Part shown: one piece after another, positions 1 to 11,825 of the stretch | Layout: the number at the start of each line of letters is the position of its first letter | Position numbering within the stretch: position 1 is the stretch's first letter | DNA from: Aspergillus flavus | Taxonomy: Eukaryota; Ascomycota; Eurotiomycetes; Eurotiales; Aspergillaceae | DNA: 64,000 nucleotides | Assembly: GCF_009017415.1 (NCBI RefSeq) | Contig: NC_092409.1 | Span: 5,704,001 to 5,768,000 of the forward strand | Direction of reading: 5' to 3' | Notes under the pieces: model-generated | Database searches by the model: none | Seen by the model: only the letters and a program-made list of their open reading frames with translations | Told to the model about the DNA's origin: nothing | Program-made: the position numbers and the translations under genes

Positions 1-264
1 GGACACGAAGCTATCGTAAAGCTTCTGCTTGAAAATGGGGCTGACATAGAGCTTCCTGATTCTCGTGGTCAAACACCACTTTCCTATGCTGCAGAGCATG
101 GCCTTGAGGCAACGGTAAAGTTGCTTCTTGAAAAGGGTGCCAACATAACATCTCATGATTGGCGGGGTAAAACACCGCTATCTTACGCTACACAGTATAA
201 GCATGAGGTAATAGCAAAGCTGCTAGAGGCTAAATTGGTGCAAGCAGCCTTGGATAAACCTTAG
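1..264 (+). CDS. Ankyrin-repeat protein, C-terminal end (partial)
   Basis: An open frame enters from the left edge in frame 1 and ends at TAG 262-264, giving 87 residues. Two and a half ankyrin units are visible: each has the G-HE/LE-A-VKLLLE-GA helix pair followed by a turn with RG-TPLSYA. The last helix (HEVIAKLLEAKLVQAALDKP) is capped and the protein ends directly after it. Ankyrin repeats bind proteins, and in fungi such tails often sit behind NACHT or F-box modules. The N-terminal part lies outside the window, so the actual architecture is unknown. The family call is firm; the role is not. Confidence 0.85.
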   Translation, partial: GHEAIVKLLLENGADIELPDSRGQTPLSYAAEHGLEATVKLLLEKGANITSHDWRGKTPLSYATQYKHEVIAKLLEAKLVQAALDKP

Positions 265-1168
265 ATCTTCGCATAAAAATATAGTAGTATATATAGATAG
301 ACCGCTGCAATTCCCGAAAATTGCCTTATATTATGAGATTGCTGTATATGAGTTATTCTTGTACTATATATCTCCAAAAGAGTTCCTCAAGGACAGTGGA
401 GGAATACAAGAAGACTGGAATGATAAAACCCATGCTCTAGGGTTATCTACAATCCGAGATTGTTTTGCTTGATGTCAAATAAGAGTAGGACCAAGGAGGC
501 GGGTCTGTACGACAGTGAAGTCCATTAGTAAAAACCACACAAAGAAAATCATGGAATTTAGATTCAGTAGTACACAACAGTGCAGAATATTATTCTAGCT
601 ATATCTGGACTTGTATATCAAGATATTTGGCGTTTGAACAGACATGAATCTCCGGCTAGAAGCCAAATGTACTCGGATCGAACAAAGTCTGCTTCGGATG
701 GAAGATAGGATTCAAACAGAACTATCTGTCTAATCCGGCAGGTGTTCTGCAGCACACCCGGTAGTCGTTGAATTATGCCGAGAGGGGTTGATGCCCCGGT
801 CATCATTTAGCCCGTCTGCCCATCGGCCCGCCTGTCTGACCTCGCATATTTGGAGCCCACATGATAGCCCTATTTCCATTTGAGCTAGACGATCTATTCA
901 CATGACATTCATCGGAGCGGACCCCCTGTCTGCTTGCAAAATGCTACCCTCTTATGATCGGAGATGTCACAAATGTAAGCAGCATGACCGCCGCATGTCG
1001 GACATTTAAGAATGGGGAAATATCCCGGCTCAAACGTACACAATAATAGACAAGAGGCTCGGTCTCAGGCACTACGCACATCACAAATTCAAGGTGTACC
1101 GAGATTGATACAAAAACTATTTCCATCAGTTATTCGTACATTTCGTACATCCTGCTTTTCAAAACAAG
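265..1168. other. Intergenic, no gene seen
   Basis: Mixed-composition sequence between the ankyrin gene end and the NPP1-like gene. Short antisense frames exist at 618-806 and 944-1126, but neither has a recognisable domain or splice pattern. The stretch just before 1169 should hold the promoter of the NPP1-like gene; no clear TATA box was identified. Confidence 0.5.
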
Positions 1169-2162
1169 ATGCGGCTCAGGAAGGTACATATTCTCGCCGC
1201 CATCTTAGCTGCCGGTCAGACCGCAGCCGTTACTCAAATTACCGATGACAATATGGCGAGCCTCCTTAGCCAAGGAGGCGCAGAGCTTGCAGACCGCTAT
1301 GCGCCCATGTGGTTTTTCGGCCAGGCTCTGAATCAGCCCCCTTGTTACCCGACATGGGCCTTTGGTGGCTCTCCTACTTCCAATGATGTGTACGACAGCA
1401 GCCACAAGACCCCTGCGGCGGCACAGTGTGAATATCCAGACGTTGGATGCAAATGCCGCAACCCAGGAGTCGCCATTAACAATAGGGCACCAGACTTTCC
1501 GATCTACTATACCTTCAAGAGATGTAGTGATACCGAGGTGCGAGTGGCATATAATCTCTTCTATGAGAAGGACGGTGCCAAAGTGATCGGAGTTATTGAC
1601 ACTGGTCATGACTAGTGAGTGTTGGCACTCACTCCATCATTCAAGACATCTTTAACAGCCACAGCGATTGGGAGAGAGTAATAATCATCCACTCCCGAGA
1701 TGGTAACAACATGTGGGCACCGTCGCGAGCACTTCTCTCCTCCCATAGCGGCTATCATAACCTAGCTTGGGGAGACATCCAGAATACCCTCACCACGGAG
1801 GAGATTGAGGCTGGAGATGCCAATGACCCCAATGGAGTCCGTAATAATGACCACCCTAAGGTTTATATCTCTTGGTCGAAACATGCCCATTTCGATACGC
1901 GCAATACCGGCTGGGTGGACCCGATCAGTCAGTCAACAGATAACGCATTCCGAAGTAATGATTGGTGGCACTATGTCGACAAGAAATACTATGTAAGTAT
2001 CCTGAAGCACGGCAGTCCTGGTTGTTTTGACTCTTACGAGCGCAGATCTTATCGGATAATTCTACCGACGCCGGCAAAGCTCTGGGAGGTGTTGACTGGG
2101 GCAGTGCCACCAGTAACCCCCCTTATGTGCAGGAATCTATTTGTACTGCCGAAAATTCTTGA
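1169..2162 (+). CDS. Secreted NPP1/NLP-family (necrosis-inducing-like) protein
   Basis: Three exons join in frame: 1169-1614, 1659-1992, 2046-2162, about 298 residues. Residues 1-20 form a signal peptide (basic start, then a LAAILAAG core). The family landmark is a GHD...HSDWE segment that aligns with the conserved heptapeptide of NEP1-like proteins; it is split by the first intron. Downstream are an N-DHPKVY-SWSKHAHF block and, in exon 3, a GKALGG-DWGSATSNPP tail typical of the family. Intron 1 is only 44 nt (GTGAGT...ACAG); intron 2 is 53 nt (GTAAGT...GCAG). Family members are secreted; some are cytolytic to plants and many fungal ones are not. The heptapeptide here departs from the canonical GHRHDWE, so activity cannot be assumed. 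The frame is intact. Confidence 0.8.
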
Positions 2163-2631
2163 TTGTGTCACGGATATGTTTGGAATTGTTCATGTAAACA
2201 GGTTAGACAGACGGTTCACGTAGAAGTATTCATCGAGTCATGGACTAAGTCCAATCATGTCGCAAGCGATTAAGATTAATCAGGCACAAAAATACATGAC
2301 GTCGACGGATATTAATTTGTCCCCACCATCGATCAAACTTATCCTCCTGGGCAACTTCTTAACCAAACCTTGCTCAAGGCACACGATCAAGGACATATTC
2401 AGGGTCCGAGCAAATACCGTAGTTAAGGTACATCTTCACGCTCGTTTCGGCCTCGCAATTGAATCTCCCCAAGGTGAAATTAGACTCCCCCACTTCGCCC
2501 ATACCTGGGAAACGATCTTCAACCCCACTTGAACCGACCATTTTACATTATCGTGCATGCGCTGACCTTCCACCACGACAGACAAGACCAATTGAAGACA
2601 AACAAAACTATTTACAACAGAGTCAAAGAAG
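2163..2631. other. Intergenic between NPP1-like and YjbQ-like genes
   Basis: Holds the 3' end of the NPP1-like transcript and the promoter and leader of the next gene. The last ~60 bases before 2632 are A/C-rich, as is common for fungal leaders. No gene seen. Confidence 0.5.
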
Positions 2632-3156
2632 ATGTCTTGGTTTCAGAAGACTTTCTCCCTCCCCCCACAGGCTCGCGGCTCCTACCTTATCACGGACTAC
2701 GTCGAAACTCAACTGCCCGAGATCAAGAACTACAAAGTCGGCATCTTGCACCTCTTCATCAAGCATACGAGCTGCGCCCTTTCACTAAACGAGAACTGGG
2801 ACGATGATGTTCAGGCAGATATGAGCGATGCTCTTGAGCGGATTGTGCCCTATGACAAGAAGGGAAACCTCTACCGCCATTCTGCGGAAGGAGAGGACGA
2901 TATGCCGGTACTTATAGCCTTTCCCCTCCATGAGACACCCTTATCTCGGCGGTGAGTAATTATCTTTGAGGAGGTTGGACTGATTTTTCAATAGGCACAT
3001 GTGAAATCCGCGTTGATCGGTGCTTCAGTTAGCATTCCTATCTCCAATGGGCAGTTGGCCACCGGTACTTGGCAGGGGATTTGGTATTTGGAGTTCAGGG
3101 CTCAAAAGCATAGAAGAAATGTTGTTGCAACCATCCAGGGAGAGAAGAACGAGTGA
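2632..3156 (+). CDS. YjbQ/UPF0047-fold protein (secondary thiamine-phosphate synthase family)
   Basis: Two exons, 2632-2907 and 2995-3156, give 145 residues, close to bacterial YjbQ (~138). Motifs in order: HTSCALSLNEN-DDDV, HSAEGEDDMP, then HVKSALIG-SVSIPI and GTWQGIWYLEFR, all hallmarks of the family. The intron starts at GTACTT (2908), not at the better-looking GTGAGT at 2952. Only the first choice keeps frame with the GCACATGTG exon and restores the DDMP-AHVKS block. Bacterial YjbQ shows weak thiamine-phosphate synthase activity; the physiological role is unsettled. The frame that runs past 2907 to a stop at 2955 is intron sequence. Confidence 0.88.
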
Positions 3157-3561
3157 CTCGATAGCGACGTAAGGGGGAATTTATGATTTATGATGTTATG
3201 TGAATGTTGTTAGGCTTAGAAAAAGTGATGTGGTAGGTGTTGATATCTTCAAGTATAATATCGCACATATTGGATATAGTGCGGGCCAATTCTTTCCCTA
3301 TCAAAGATGAGATCTAGATCAACGGACCGGTATATCCCTTCCCATCAACTCCTGTCGGGACACCGGAATTCACATACGAGTACCATGATCCAATTATGCA
3401 TGCCTGAATTGATTTTAGCACTACGTACTAGCCAACCCATCATCGATTGATATGGAAACATTTAATCTAACTCATTGATCGGTACAATCTGTACAACGCC
3501 CTTCTGAAGGCAAAGGAGAGGGCAAGAAAAACAAACAATCATCAACGCCAAAAACAATGCT
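3157..3561. other. Convergent 3' ends, no gene
   Basis: The YjbQ-like gene (plus) and the complex I subunit (minus) end towards each other here. AT-rich, non-coding, probably both 3' UTRs. Confidence 0.5.
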
Positions 3562-4398
3562 CTACCGCTGTTCAAGACCACCCTCGGTGACACGCTGAGT
3601 CTCGTTCACCTCGGCGGCGTCACCAGTGGGTTTGAGAGGGTAGCTGGTAGCGGGGAGGGACTCGAGGTATGCACGGTGCTGCTCGTGGGCCTAATACAAC
3701 ATTAGCAATTTGCACAGCTCTGAATTACAGACGTGGGTCTTACGAAAGGCAGTCCGCAGTAACCGCAGGTAGCAATCTCGGGCTTGTCGGTGTTGATATA
3801 GATTCTGGGGTGGCCAAGAGGGCCGCCACCACCATCACAGCTGACGACTCTCTTCTTTGTCCAGCGGACGGGCTGCTTGTGGATGAGCTCAATGGCGGCA
3901 TAGGGTTGGGGCTAGTTTTGATAATCGTTAGCCGATCAGTCTTTCACTCGTGGTAGTTGCGCAGTTCCATGTTTTGGATGTAGTCCGTACAACCGCCACA
4001 GCACAACATCCAATTGCAATTGTAATGCCTAAACATACCTGCATCTCCATGATCGTCTGCTCGAAGCGAGGTCCAGTCATAGCCTTCTCTCTTGGCTGCT
4101 GGCTGGCGGCCCAGGTCCTGGCGCGGTTAGGAGCCTGAAGCTGGCGGTTGCGCTCACCAGCCTCGACATCCTCCCTCAAGGGCGCATCCCGGGAACCCAT
4201 GGCATCAACAGGAGTGGCATTGGTGGCGGATACATTGGGCTTGGGCGGTTGCGGGGGGTTAGGGTCGTTGGCTTGGATGCTGTTCTCGGAGAAACGAGGG
4301 ACGGTGGTGGAGTAGCTGGCCCGCGCGGCAACGCGAGGAGTCCAGGCGGCAGAGAACGCCGCGATCCGGCTTCGAGCCAAAGGCAACATGTTGAGCAA
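3562..4398 (-). CDS. NADH:ubiquinone oxidoreductase zinc-finger subunit (NDUFS6-like), mitochondrial
   Basis: Three exons on the minus strand (4039-4398, 3744-3911, 3562-3690) join in phase 0 to give 218 residues. The first ~45 residues are Arg/Ala/Ser-rich with few acids ([13 protein letters not shown]...), a mitochondrial presequence. The C-terminal part is a zf-CHCC domain: [18 protein letters not shown] followed by CGYCGLPF, giving the Cys, His, CxxC ligands. The protein is an accessory Fe-S-arm subunit of complex I in the matrix. The intron at 3691-3743 falls directly after the CxxC-GLPF motif. Length exceeds mammalian NDUFS6 because of the long N-terminal linker, as usual in fungi. Confidence 0.88.
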
Positions 4399-4693
4399 TT
4401 GAGTCCCTAGGACTTGGTGCAGAGGGCAATTGTGGATGGCGGGTGAAGCGGAGGTGAGAAGTCGGCTTCAAAGGGTGAGGTTTGCGGGAGCTCGCGCCGC
4501 CGCTTGAAGAGCCAATCGGCGTCTCTCCTGCGGCTGCTGACCCAATTCTGCCACTTGCGAATTTGTTCCGCTTTTGGCTCATGATTTTTTGTCGCGCTTT
4601 CTTTCATGGAAGTACCTACATAATTGTAGCACGATACAATAGGAAAAAGGGTTTTTGAATCTATTTAGTCAATTATTCCATCACATTTCTGTC
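4399..4693. promoter_or_regulatory. Divergent promoter between complex I subunit and MPP6-like gene
   Basis: About 295 bp separate the two start codons (4398 minus, 4694 plus), so both promoters and leaders must share this segment. No TATA box stands out. Confidence 0.45.
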
Positions 4694-5495
4694 ATGGCCG
4701 GCTCACCTGCGGCTGGCTCCAAGCCAGAGAAGACAATGTCTTCACGTCTTCTTACAATGAAAGTATGTCGCTTGAATTTGGATTTACTCGAAATCATACG
4801 AACTTCATCAACTAGAGTCTAGCGAATAGAGACTGATTGATTCAAGTTTATGCAAAGAGCCGCCGCTACAGCTGCCGCTAAAGAAACATCTCAGCCGCCT
4901 TCCACCGAAGGTTCAAACACTCCCACCCCAAAACGCCAAAGATTCGCCCCCGGTGAACAATCTCAAAGTCCTGCAGCTACACCTTCGAAAGATCTTGAAG
5001 CCATCTCGGTTGCTCTTGCAGCGGAGGAAGAGAAACGTAGGGAAGCTATTGCGCGACAGGCCGCGGAATCAGGCGAAACAGAATGGGTACTCGATTTTGG
5101 TGCTGAGAATCCCGTAAACCAATATACTCCGCCACCCTTCATTGTTACGAATGATTCTGTCGACGCTGATGACGACGATGACCTGGTATATGGGGGAAGA
5201 CAGGCGTATGGTAACTTCAAACGGAAGAAGAAGATTGAGGTTTGTTTACATCTTCGAGCTGCGGGACTAGTCTTGCTGACTATTACAGACACGCAACGCG
5301 GGCGGTGATGAGTCTGGTTCTGAGGAGGACGAGGATGAAGACGAAGATGATGTCGATTCTATGATCAATAAAGCAAAAGCAAAGGCCTCGAAACAGCCTC
5401 CAAAGGTCAAGCTCTCGAAGTTAACGAGTATATCTGGTGGACGTCAAGGTTCCGTTGGAGGCAACAAGTCTCAGAAGAAACGCAAACACAAATAA
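4694..5495 (+). CDS. MPP6-family RNA exosome cofactor
   Basis: Three exons: 4694-4762, 4847-5239, 5289-5495; 222 residues. The diagnostic block is SSRLLTMKFMQRA, split between exon 1 (MSSRLLTMK) and exon 2 (FMQRA), as in M-phase phosphoprotein 6. A middle WVLDFG-E-P and YGGRQAYGNFKRKKKIE follow. The C-terminal third is an acidic run (EEDEDEDEDD) and then a basic tail (KSQKKRKHK) that should act in nuclear or nucleolar localisation and RNA binding. MPP6 tethers Mtr4 and Rrp6 to the nuclear exosome for rRNA processing and decay of aberrant RNA. The ATG at 4850 is internal to exon 2; the real start is 4694. Confidence 0.87.
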
Positions 5496-5517
5496 ACTAG
5501 TTCGGTCTAAGAATTAT

Positions 5518-5953
5518 TCACCATCCTGCGGAACACCCGATGATATTACCCACAGCTTTCACGCCAGCATCTATATACCCAAAGCGTGCGGCGTTTTCAT
5601 TAACAGGAGTACCACCGACTTCTTCGGAGCAGGCTACGAAGAGAGACCAGGGCATATATATCTTGCGCTTTCCTGCTTCTCTTTGATGCGCTTTGTTTTC
5701 AAGCAGCTTCGGAGCTGAACCACCTGCTCGAAACCCGATGTTACTTGCCACCACAAGTGCAGCGCCGTTTTATATAAGGGCTCCTCCCTTCCGCTTCTGG
5801 GCCTCGTGTCCCACAAAGCCGATATGGAAAGCAGCGTTCCAGATCGGCAGCTCCTCAACATCGCTCAAAATAGACTCGGGGTCTGTCGTGGACCTGCTGT
5901 CTTCTTTAGATGAGAGAACATAATGCGCGGCCACGTGACTCCATATCTTTCAG
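5518..5953 (-). pseudogene. Possible decayed or mis-spliced coding region
   Basis: On the minus strand one frame reads coding-like sequence from about 5953 (after a TGA) to a TGA at 5518-5520: AAHYVLSSKEDSRS, ILSDVEELPIWNAAFHIGF, GFRAGGSAPKLLENKAH, GYIDAGVKAVGNIIGC. It is broken only by a TAA at 5770-5772, and it has no in-frame ATG. I could not find a GT-AG intron that removes the stop and keeps frame. It may be a pseudogene, the end of a gene with unseen introns, or a chance frame opposite a plus-strand open frame (5693-5923). I do not recognise the family. Confidence 0.35.
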
Positions 5954-7690
5954 CCTTGCTCAAACACAGCCGACGGTGTAGTTGAATTCCCTCTATAGTT
6001 CCAGAAATCGAGAATTGAATTCAACACGAATTTACGAAGCTGAGCAGTTACGGTCACTTACGTTCAGCACCCAGATGTTTGGATATTCTATTTACTGTTT
6101 ACGTAGCTTACAGTCATTCATAATGTATAATTTGGTGGGAGTAACTATTCACAATGTACAAGCGCGTCTCTGTCCATTCATTCTCGCATAGATGACACCG
6201 CAGAAGGTATACTACTTCTTTCAATCCGCTAAGATGATAATTATAATCTCAGGGAATCTCTCTCACGTGGAGGGGCCGATCTGATTAGTAGGTGTGTCAA
6301 CGTAGGAAAAATCCTCCTGTAGTCAAGGGGACTGAAGCAATAGCCAGCACTGTAGCATACAAAAATTCACCTAACTACCTTTGTTATTTGTGATCCCCTC
6401 ATGTTGCTTGTTCACACCCTCTAGATTCTCGTCTTTCACCACATATCGTCTGGGTATATTCATTAATATGCTCTCTTCTTTTACCATGTTCCTCCCTGGT
6501 GCTCTCGCTTTTGTGCCAATCGATCCATATTGCTCTACTCAAGCATGTGGCTAGAATCTTACCCGCCATTTTGTCACTAACTTGAAGTATACCTTACAAA
6601 CACTTTACCTTAAACCAGACACTTTGCTTTGATGAAGTGAACACTTTCTGAATAAGACTAGTGCTAAAGTGCTTTACATTGTTCTGGTCATTCGGAGATC
6701 ACCAGAATAAGCATTGGTATATCCTACGATTGTTGTGAGATATATAAGTGTCTTTGTGTCTTGATCTGCCTAGCAGTTGAGTATTCTTGAAGTTACTTAT
6801 CTTGCCAATTCATTATATGGGGGTTTTTTTTTTTAAGTAAATATGAATATGTTTAGAGCACAAATTTAGTGATAGATATTTATACAGTAACCAGGAGAGG
6901 AAAATGCGCTCCACTACTATACTCAACAGTTAATAGAGCTAGGCTGTAATTACAATAGCTAAGTGAAGCTAAGTGACAACTTATTGAGTGACTATTGGGG
7001 TCATTCTTGTCACTTCTCCTATCAAACAAAGGAAATATTAGTATATCTGTTAAAACTGTGAATTTATGCCCTTGAGTTTTATACTCGCTCCTTTAATCTT
7101 CTTTTCTGACATCCAAGAAACCCACCTATGTGTGAAGTATATCTCCATATCCTGTGGCTATATGTTAGCCAGCACTATTGATGGAGTATACCTCCATATC
7201 TTGTGGCTGTATAATAGCTAGAACCCAGAAAACCACCCATATATAGTTATTTCTCTATATCCTATAGAGGTATACTCCGAATTCGAGCACATAATGATAT
7301 ATATCGCAGCAAACACAGCCAACAATCTCCTAGTCTTAACAAGACATCACCCTTGTTAACTATCACTTCTTAATGGCATGATCTCCATGTCTTACGAACT
7401 TGATGACATAATGAATCACTTCCGTTTGTCCCGGAGACTCAGCGATTCTTCTTGGAGCATTGGCAATGGTGCGATTATGAGGGTTATATTGCCGGCAATT
7501 TGCCAATTAAAGATCTTTGATCAGCTATATTCCATATTGAGTATCACGGTATTCGATATGTATTGGTGTCAAATATACACAGTACTGTAGGTCAGCTTTC
7601 CATCTATTGTAAAGTATCATTGATATCGTTGATATGGTTTATTAGATATGATTAAGGTCAAGAAAGTGTCAAGAATGAAATGACCGATAT
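5954..7690. other. AT-rich gene-free stretch
   Basis: Strongly AT-rich, with a T11 run near 6827 and dispersed short repeats. No frame here shows a domain or splice pattern. It looks like decayed repetitive DNA between the MPP6-like gene and the lipase gene. Confidence 0.55.
7136..7224. repeat. Degenerate 40-bp direct repeat, two copies
   Basis: Copies at 7136-7175 and 7185-7224 share the core CTCCATATC.TGTGGCT. They differ at seven positions, five of them transitions. A third, weaker copy seems to lie at 7232-7275 (CTCTATATCCTATAGAGGTATA). Short tandem decay like this suits a mutated repeat or a MITE relic. Confidence 0.6.
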
Positions 7691-8791
7691 CTATTTACAT
7701 TCATAGATATGATCAGTATACCACTTATGCGCCTCAATGCTCTGCGTCTTCTGTCCAGCGTTTCCCATATCAGAGTCCGCCTCATTAATCATCTCGATAT
7801 CCGCCGTGCCAACAGTCTCATTGTTGCCACTGGGAATCCAATACTCGGGACTAGTCTGATGATACCCGAGCAGACGAGGCGGCAATCGAGGAACGATATC
7901 ATTGGAATGAGTAACACGGAAATTAGATCCCTGTCCTGAGACATGGTCCGCGAATTCCTGATTTCCTACACGAGGAGATCCATAGGTATACTATTCCCTT
8001 TGTGTTAGCACCACACTCATACCATAAAACCAGGAGAAACACTCACCAATGCAACCTCAGATCCCGAATTCCGCAAAACAGTCGCCGCGAGAGTCCCAAC
8101 CGCACCACCGAAACTATGTCCGGTCACGGCGAGCTTGAACCCAGGGTAAGCCTGATGGGCCTTCTTCACACCATCCAACGTAGCGGTAGCTACCGACTCC
8201 CAGGACTTCCAGAAGCCGGTGTGCACTTTGCATCCGTCACAGAGTTCATCGACATCCTCCTTTATGAGCTGGACGTTGGCAGCCCAGGTCTCAATCGACC
8301 TGGTTCCTCGGAAGGAGAGAACGATCTGCTGGTTTGACTCATCTACGGCGAGGAATCCGGCTACGTCGCCAAAGGCTTTGTTGCTGTTTTTGGTTCGTAT
8401 GTTAGCTGGTTTGGGGTGATGTTGGATGCATAGGTGCTTGTGGTAAGTCAGTCAGACGTACTCTTCAAACTCAGCCAGAGTCTTGGTGTTCGCTCCCTCG
8501 ACAAGAGGACAATTCCCAACAGAGCAGGTGAGCTTTGTATTCGGGGAGTTGGTGTTGGAGGAGCAGTATGCTGCTGCCGCATACTGTGCGTATAGGGTGA
8601 GCTGTTGGAGGAATTGCGGCGAAACCTCTGAATTCATCATTAAAATCTGATGTCTCATATGACAGATACCCCATATACAGGGGTAGCATTCGGCACTCAC
8701 CTCTAGGGGTTATTTGAGCCGAAGAAGGGGCAGCAACGCCCAGGCCTGCACAGGCCGCGAAAGCCGTCAAAACTTTGCCGAGATGGTGCAT
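7691..8791 (-). CDS. Secreted class 3 lipase (Thermomyces lipase / feruloyl esterase A family)
   Basis: Four minus-strand exons (8701-8791, 8462-8627, 8047-8383, 7691-7990) give 297 residues. Residues 1-21 are a signal peptide; a short TPR/E propeptide-like junction follows. The nucleophile elbow is GHSFGGA, the acid lies in HSNDIVPRLPP and the histidine in EAHKWYT. The FRGTRSIETWAANV and YTYGSPRVGN blocks complete the alpha/beta-hydrolase core. Cysteines near CSSNTNS, TCSVGNC, LCDGC and the C-terminal YECK match the disulfide positions of the Thermomyces enzyme. It should be an extracellular triacylglycerol lipase or related esterase. Introns are 73, 78 and 56 nt. The start at 8791 is preferred over the in-frame ATG at 8809 because it gives a clean signal peptide. 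Confidence 0.92.
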
Positions 8792-10203
8792 TGCGCGAAT
8801 ATTATACAAAAAAGAATAATATATGTATTAAACAAAGGAAAAAAGCCAATTGAAATGAGAGGACAGGTCCAAGGGACAGAAGGCAAGCCCTATGAACCCA
8901 GAATTTAGCCCTTGTGATACCACAACGCCGGAGGTACTCAGACCTGCTGTTTATCCCTTCTTCAAACCGATCCAGAGGTATCCATGGAACCCGTAAACAA
9001 CCTTATATACCTAGACACAGACAGGCAGCAGTCACCGAGCCCAACTACCGTAGCCCCCACACCAGGAGGTTAAACTCCTCAACGGTATTCCGGTGGGATA
9101 CACAGATCACATCTGCCAAGATAAACCGTAGTGTATCCCAGAGCATCAGGCAATAAAGCTAAAACAATAGGAAAAGGCAGGTCAATACAAGATTGAAGAT
9201 CGGCAGTGTGAAGAGGCTTAGGCCACGGTAATAGGAACGAATCAGAAACCAAGACCACAGATCATGGAAGCTACAATGTAAGAATTCTTCGCAAAGTGTA
9301 TACGACAGAGAAGCTAAGTAGCCCGCGTCCCTGCGCCAAGTTTATAGTTCCCATCCCTGCCCATGGGTTCGCTAGTGGGGACTTTCCCAAATCCTTACCC
9401 TAACGGTTGACGAACAGCCACTTCAGGTCCCAGGGGTGGACGGGACCAATGAACGGCTCTTGTTAGCTCGTTTTGTCTTGGGATGATCCTTTCTTTTCTG
9501 CTCCGTTCCGTAGATGTACTTAGTGCTTATCACTGGGCTATCTCAGCCGTAGGGGATTGTTTGAACCAACGAGGGATCTTGGCGATGGAGCGTTGATAAA
9601 CTGTTGTCATATCGCCGACATTTCCCCCTTCGGAAGGATTCCGTTTCCTCGATATTAGTTAAACGAGTCCGCGGCATTGAGTGAGCACATTTTGGTCTAC
9701 TAGTAGGTGCTACTTTGGGAGAGGATCCAGTCAGGTTGACTTTAGGACTGTCTTTCTCATCCATTCGTGGTATGGGGTTTGGGGTTTACTGCGGTGTGAC
9801 AGTAGTATTGTTGGGAGATTTTTGGTGTATTTAGTGCTATTAAGGACCGACATATGTGGAGGACACGCGACGATGAATCACTAGTCGTCCCTGTTTCTCC
9901 TTCCGTATAGCTGCAGATGCTTCCTGCAGGGGCTGTAGATTCCAGGTCGGATCGGGTGGTTGGTGTGCACTCGTTATCTGATGCTCAGCATTCTATGCAT
10001 ACCATTTTATTTTGTAATGTTTTGGAGAAAGGATGGATCATTATCGGAAAAATACAACAGAGAACATCCCGCTCCATAAAACGCCGGCCAATAATAAAAC
10101 TCATCATATCTTCGAAGAAACGGCAATCAACGGGACGCAAACAGACTAACGTCCAATTGTCGAGCAACGCATATATGTACTCACCCTCGGGCCAGGCCAA
10201 TCC
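8792..10203. other. Intergenic, no gene seen
   Basis: About 1.4 kb between the lipase start and the CFIm25 3' end. Small frames (8914-9156, 9543-9764, 9917-10240) lack domains. The first few hundred bases upstream of 8791 should be the lipase promoter. Nothing else supportable. Confidence 0.5.
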
Positions 10204-11258
<1,055 letters not shown>

Positions 11259-11825
11259 TTTAGCGACTATTTGTTTTCAGAAATGAGAGGTACAATATGC
11301 GTGCGAGCTGAATTTCAAATAACTGGGAAATTGAGTGAATTTTGACGCGGCTGCGTTCAGTCGCAACTTCGATGCGGCGGAGGTCTACCGGAGCACTGAC
11401 GGAGAAGTGGATGGAGTAAGTTAGCTTTGTTATGGCCCTCAGACTCGCCCCGCGAAAACATTCCACCGCCCCGAAGAGGAGGGCGCCATTTACACCGATG
11501 TTCGACAGAAACAGAGCACATCAGTCCATATACGTCCAGTTTTCGATTATCTATGGGAAAACAAAGTGTCTGCAATTCTTTCCACTATTCCTTAAATCCG
11601 GATTGTTTTAAAATATTCAGCGAGCAATGAATAATGTTGTATCGTTATCTGAACCGCGTGGTTTATAAATGGATCTACTACGTACATACCAAGATCCCCA
11701 TAGCTCCAATAACCCCAACCGATGCCTTACCCATCATCCACCCAACACCCACATGTTCAATGCTGAATCTATACAGATTGACTATGTCTAAGAGAAAAGG
11801 GGAATATAGCTCTTAGATTCTACTC
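11259..11825. other. Intergenic between CFIm25 promoter and M16 protease 3' end
   Basis: Contains the CFIm25 promoter and leader, then AT-rich sequence towards the protease stop codon. Short frames on both strands show no domain. Confidence 0.5.

Noticed and set aside
2952..2994. GTGAGT at 2952 as the donor of the YjbQ-like intron
   Set aside because: Better consensus, but it shifts the frame and leads to an early stop. The GTACTT donor at 2908 restores the conserved DDMP-AHVKS block.
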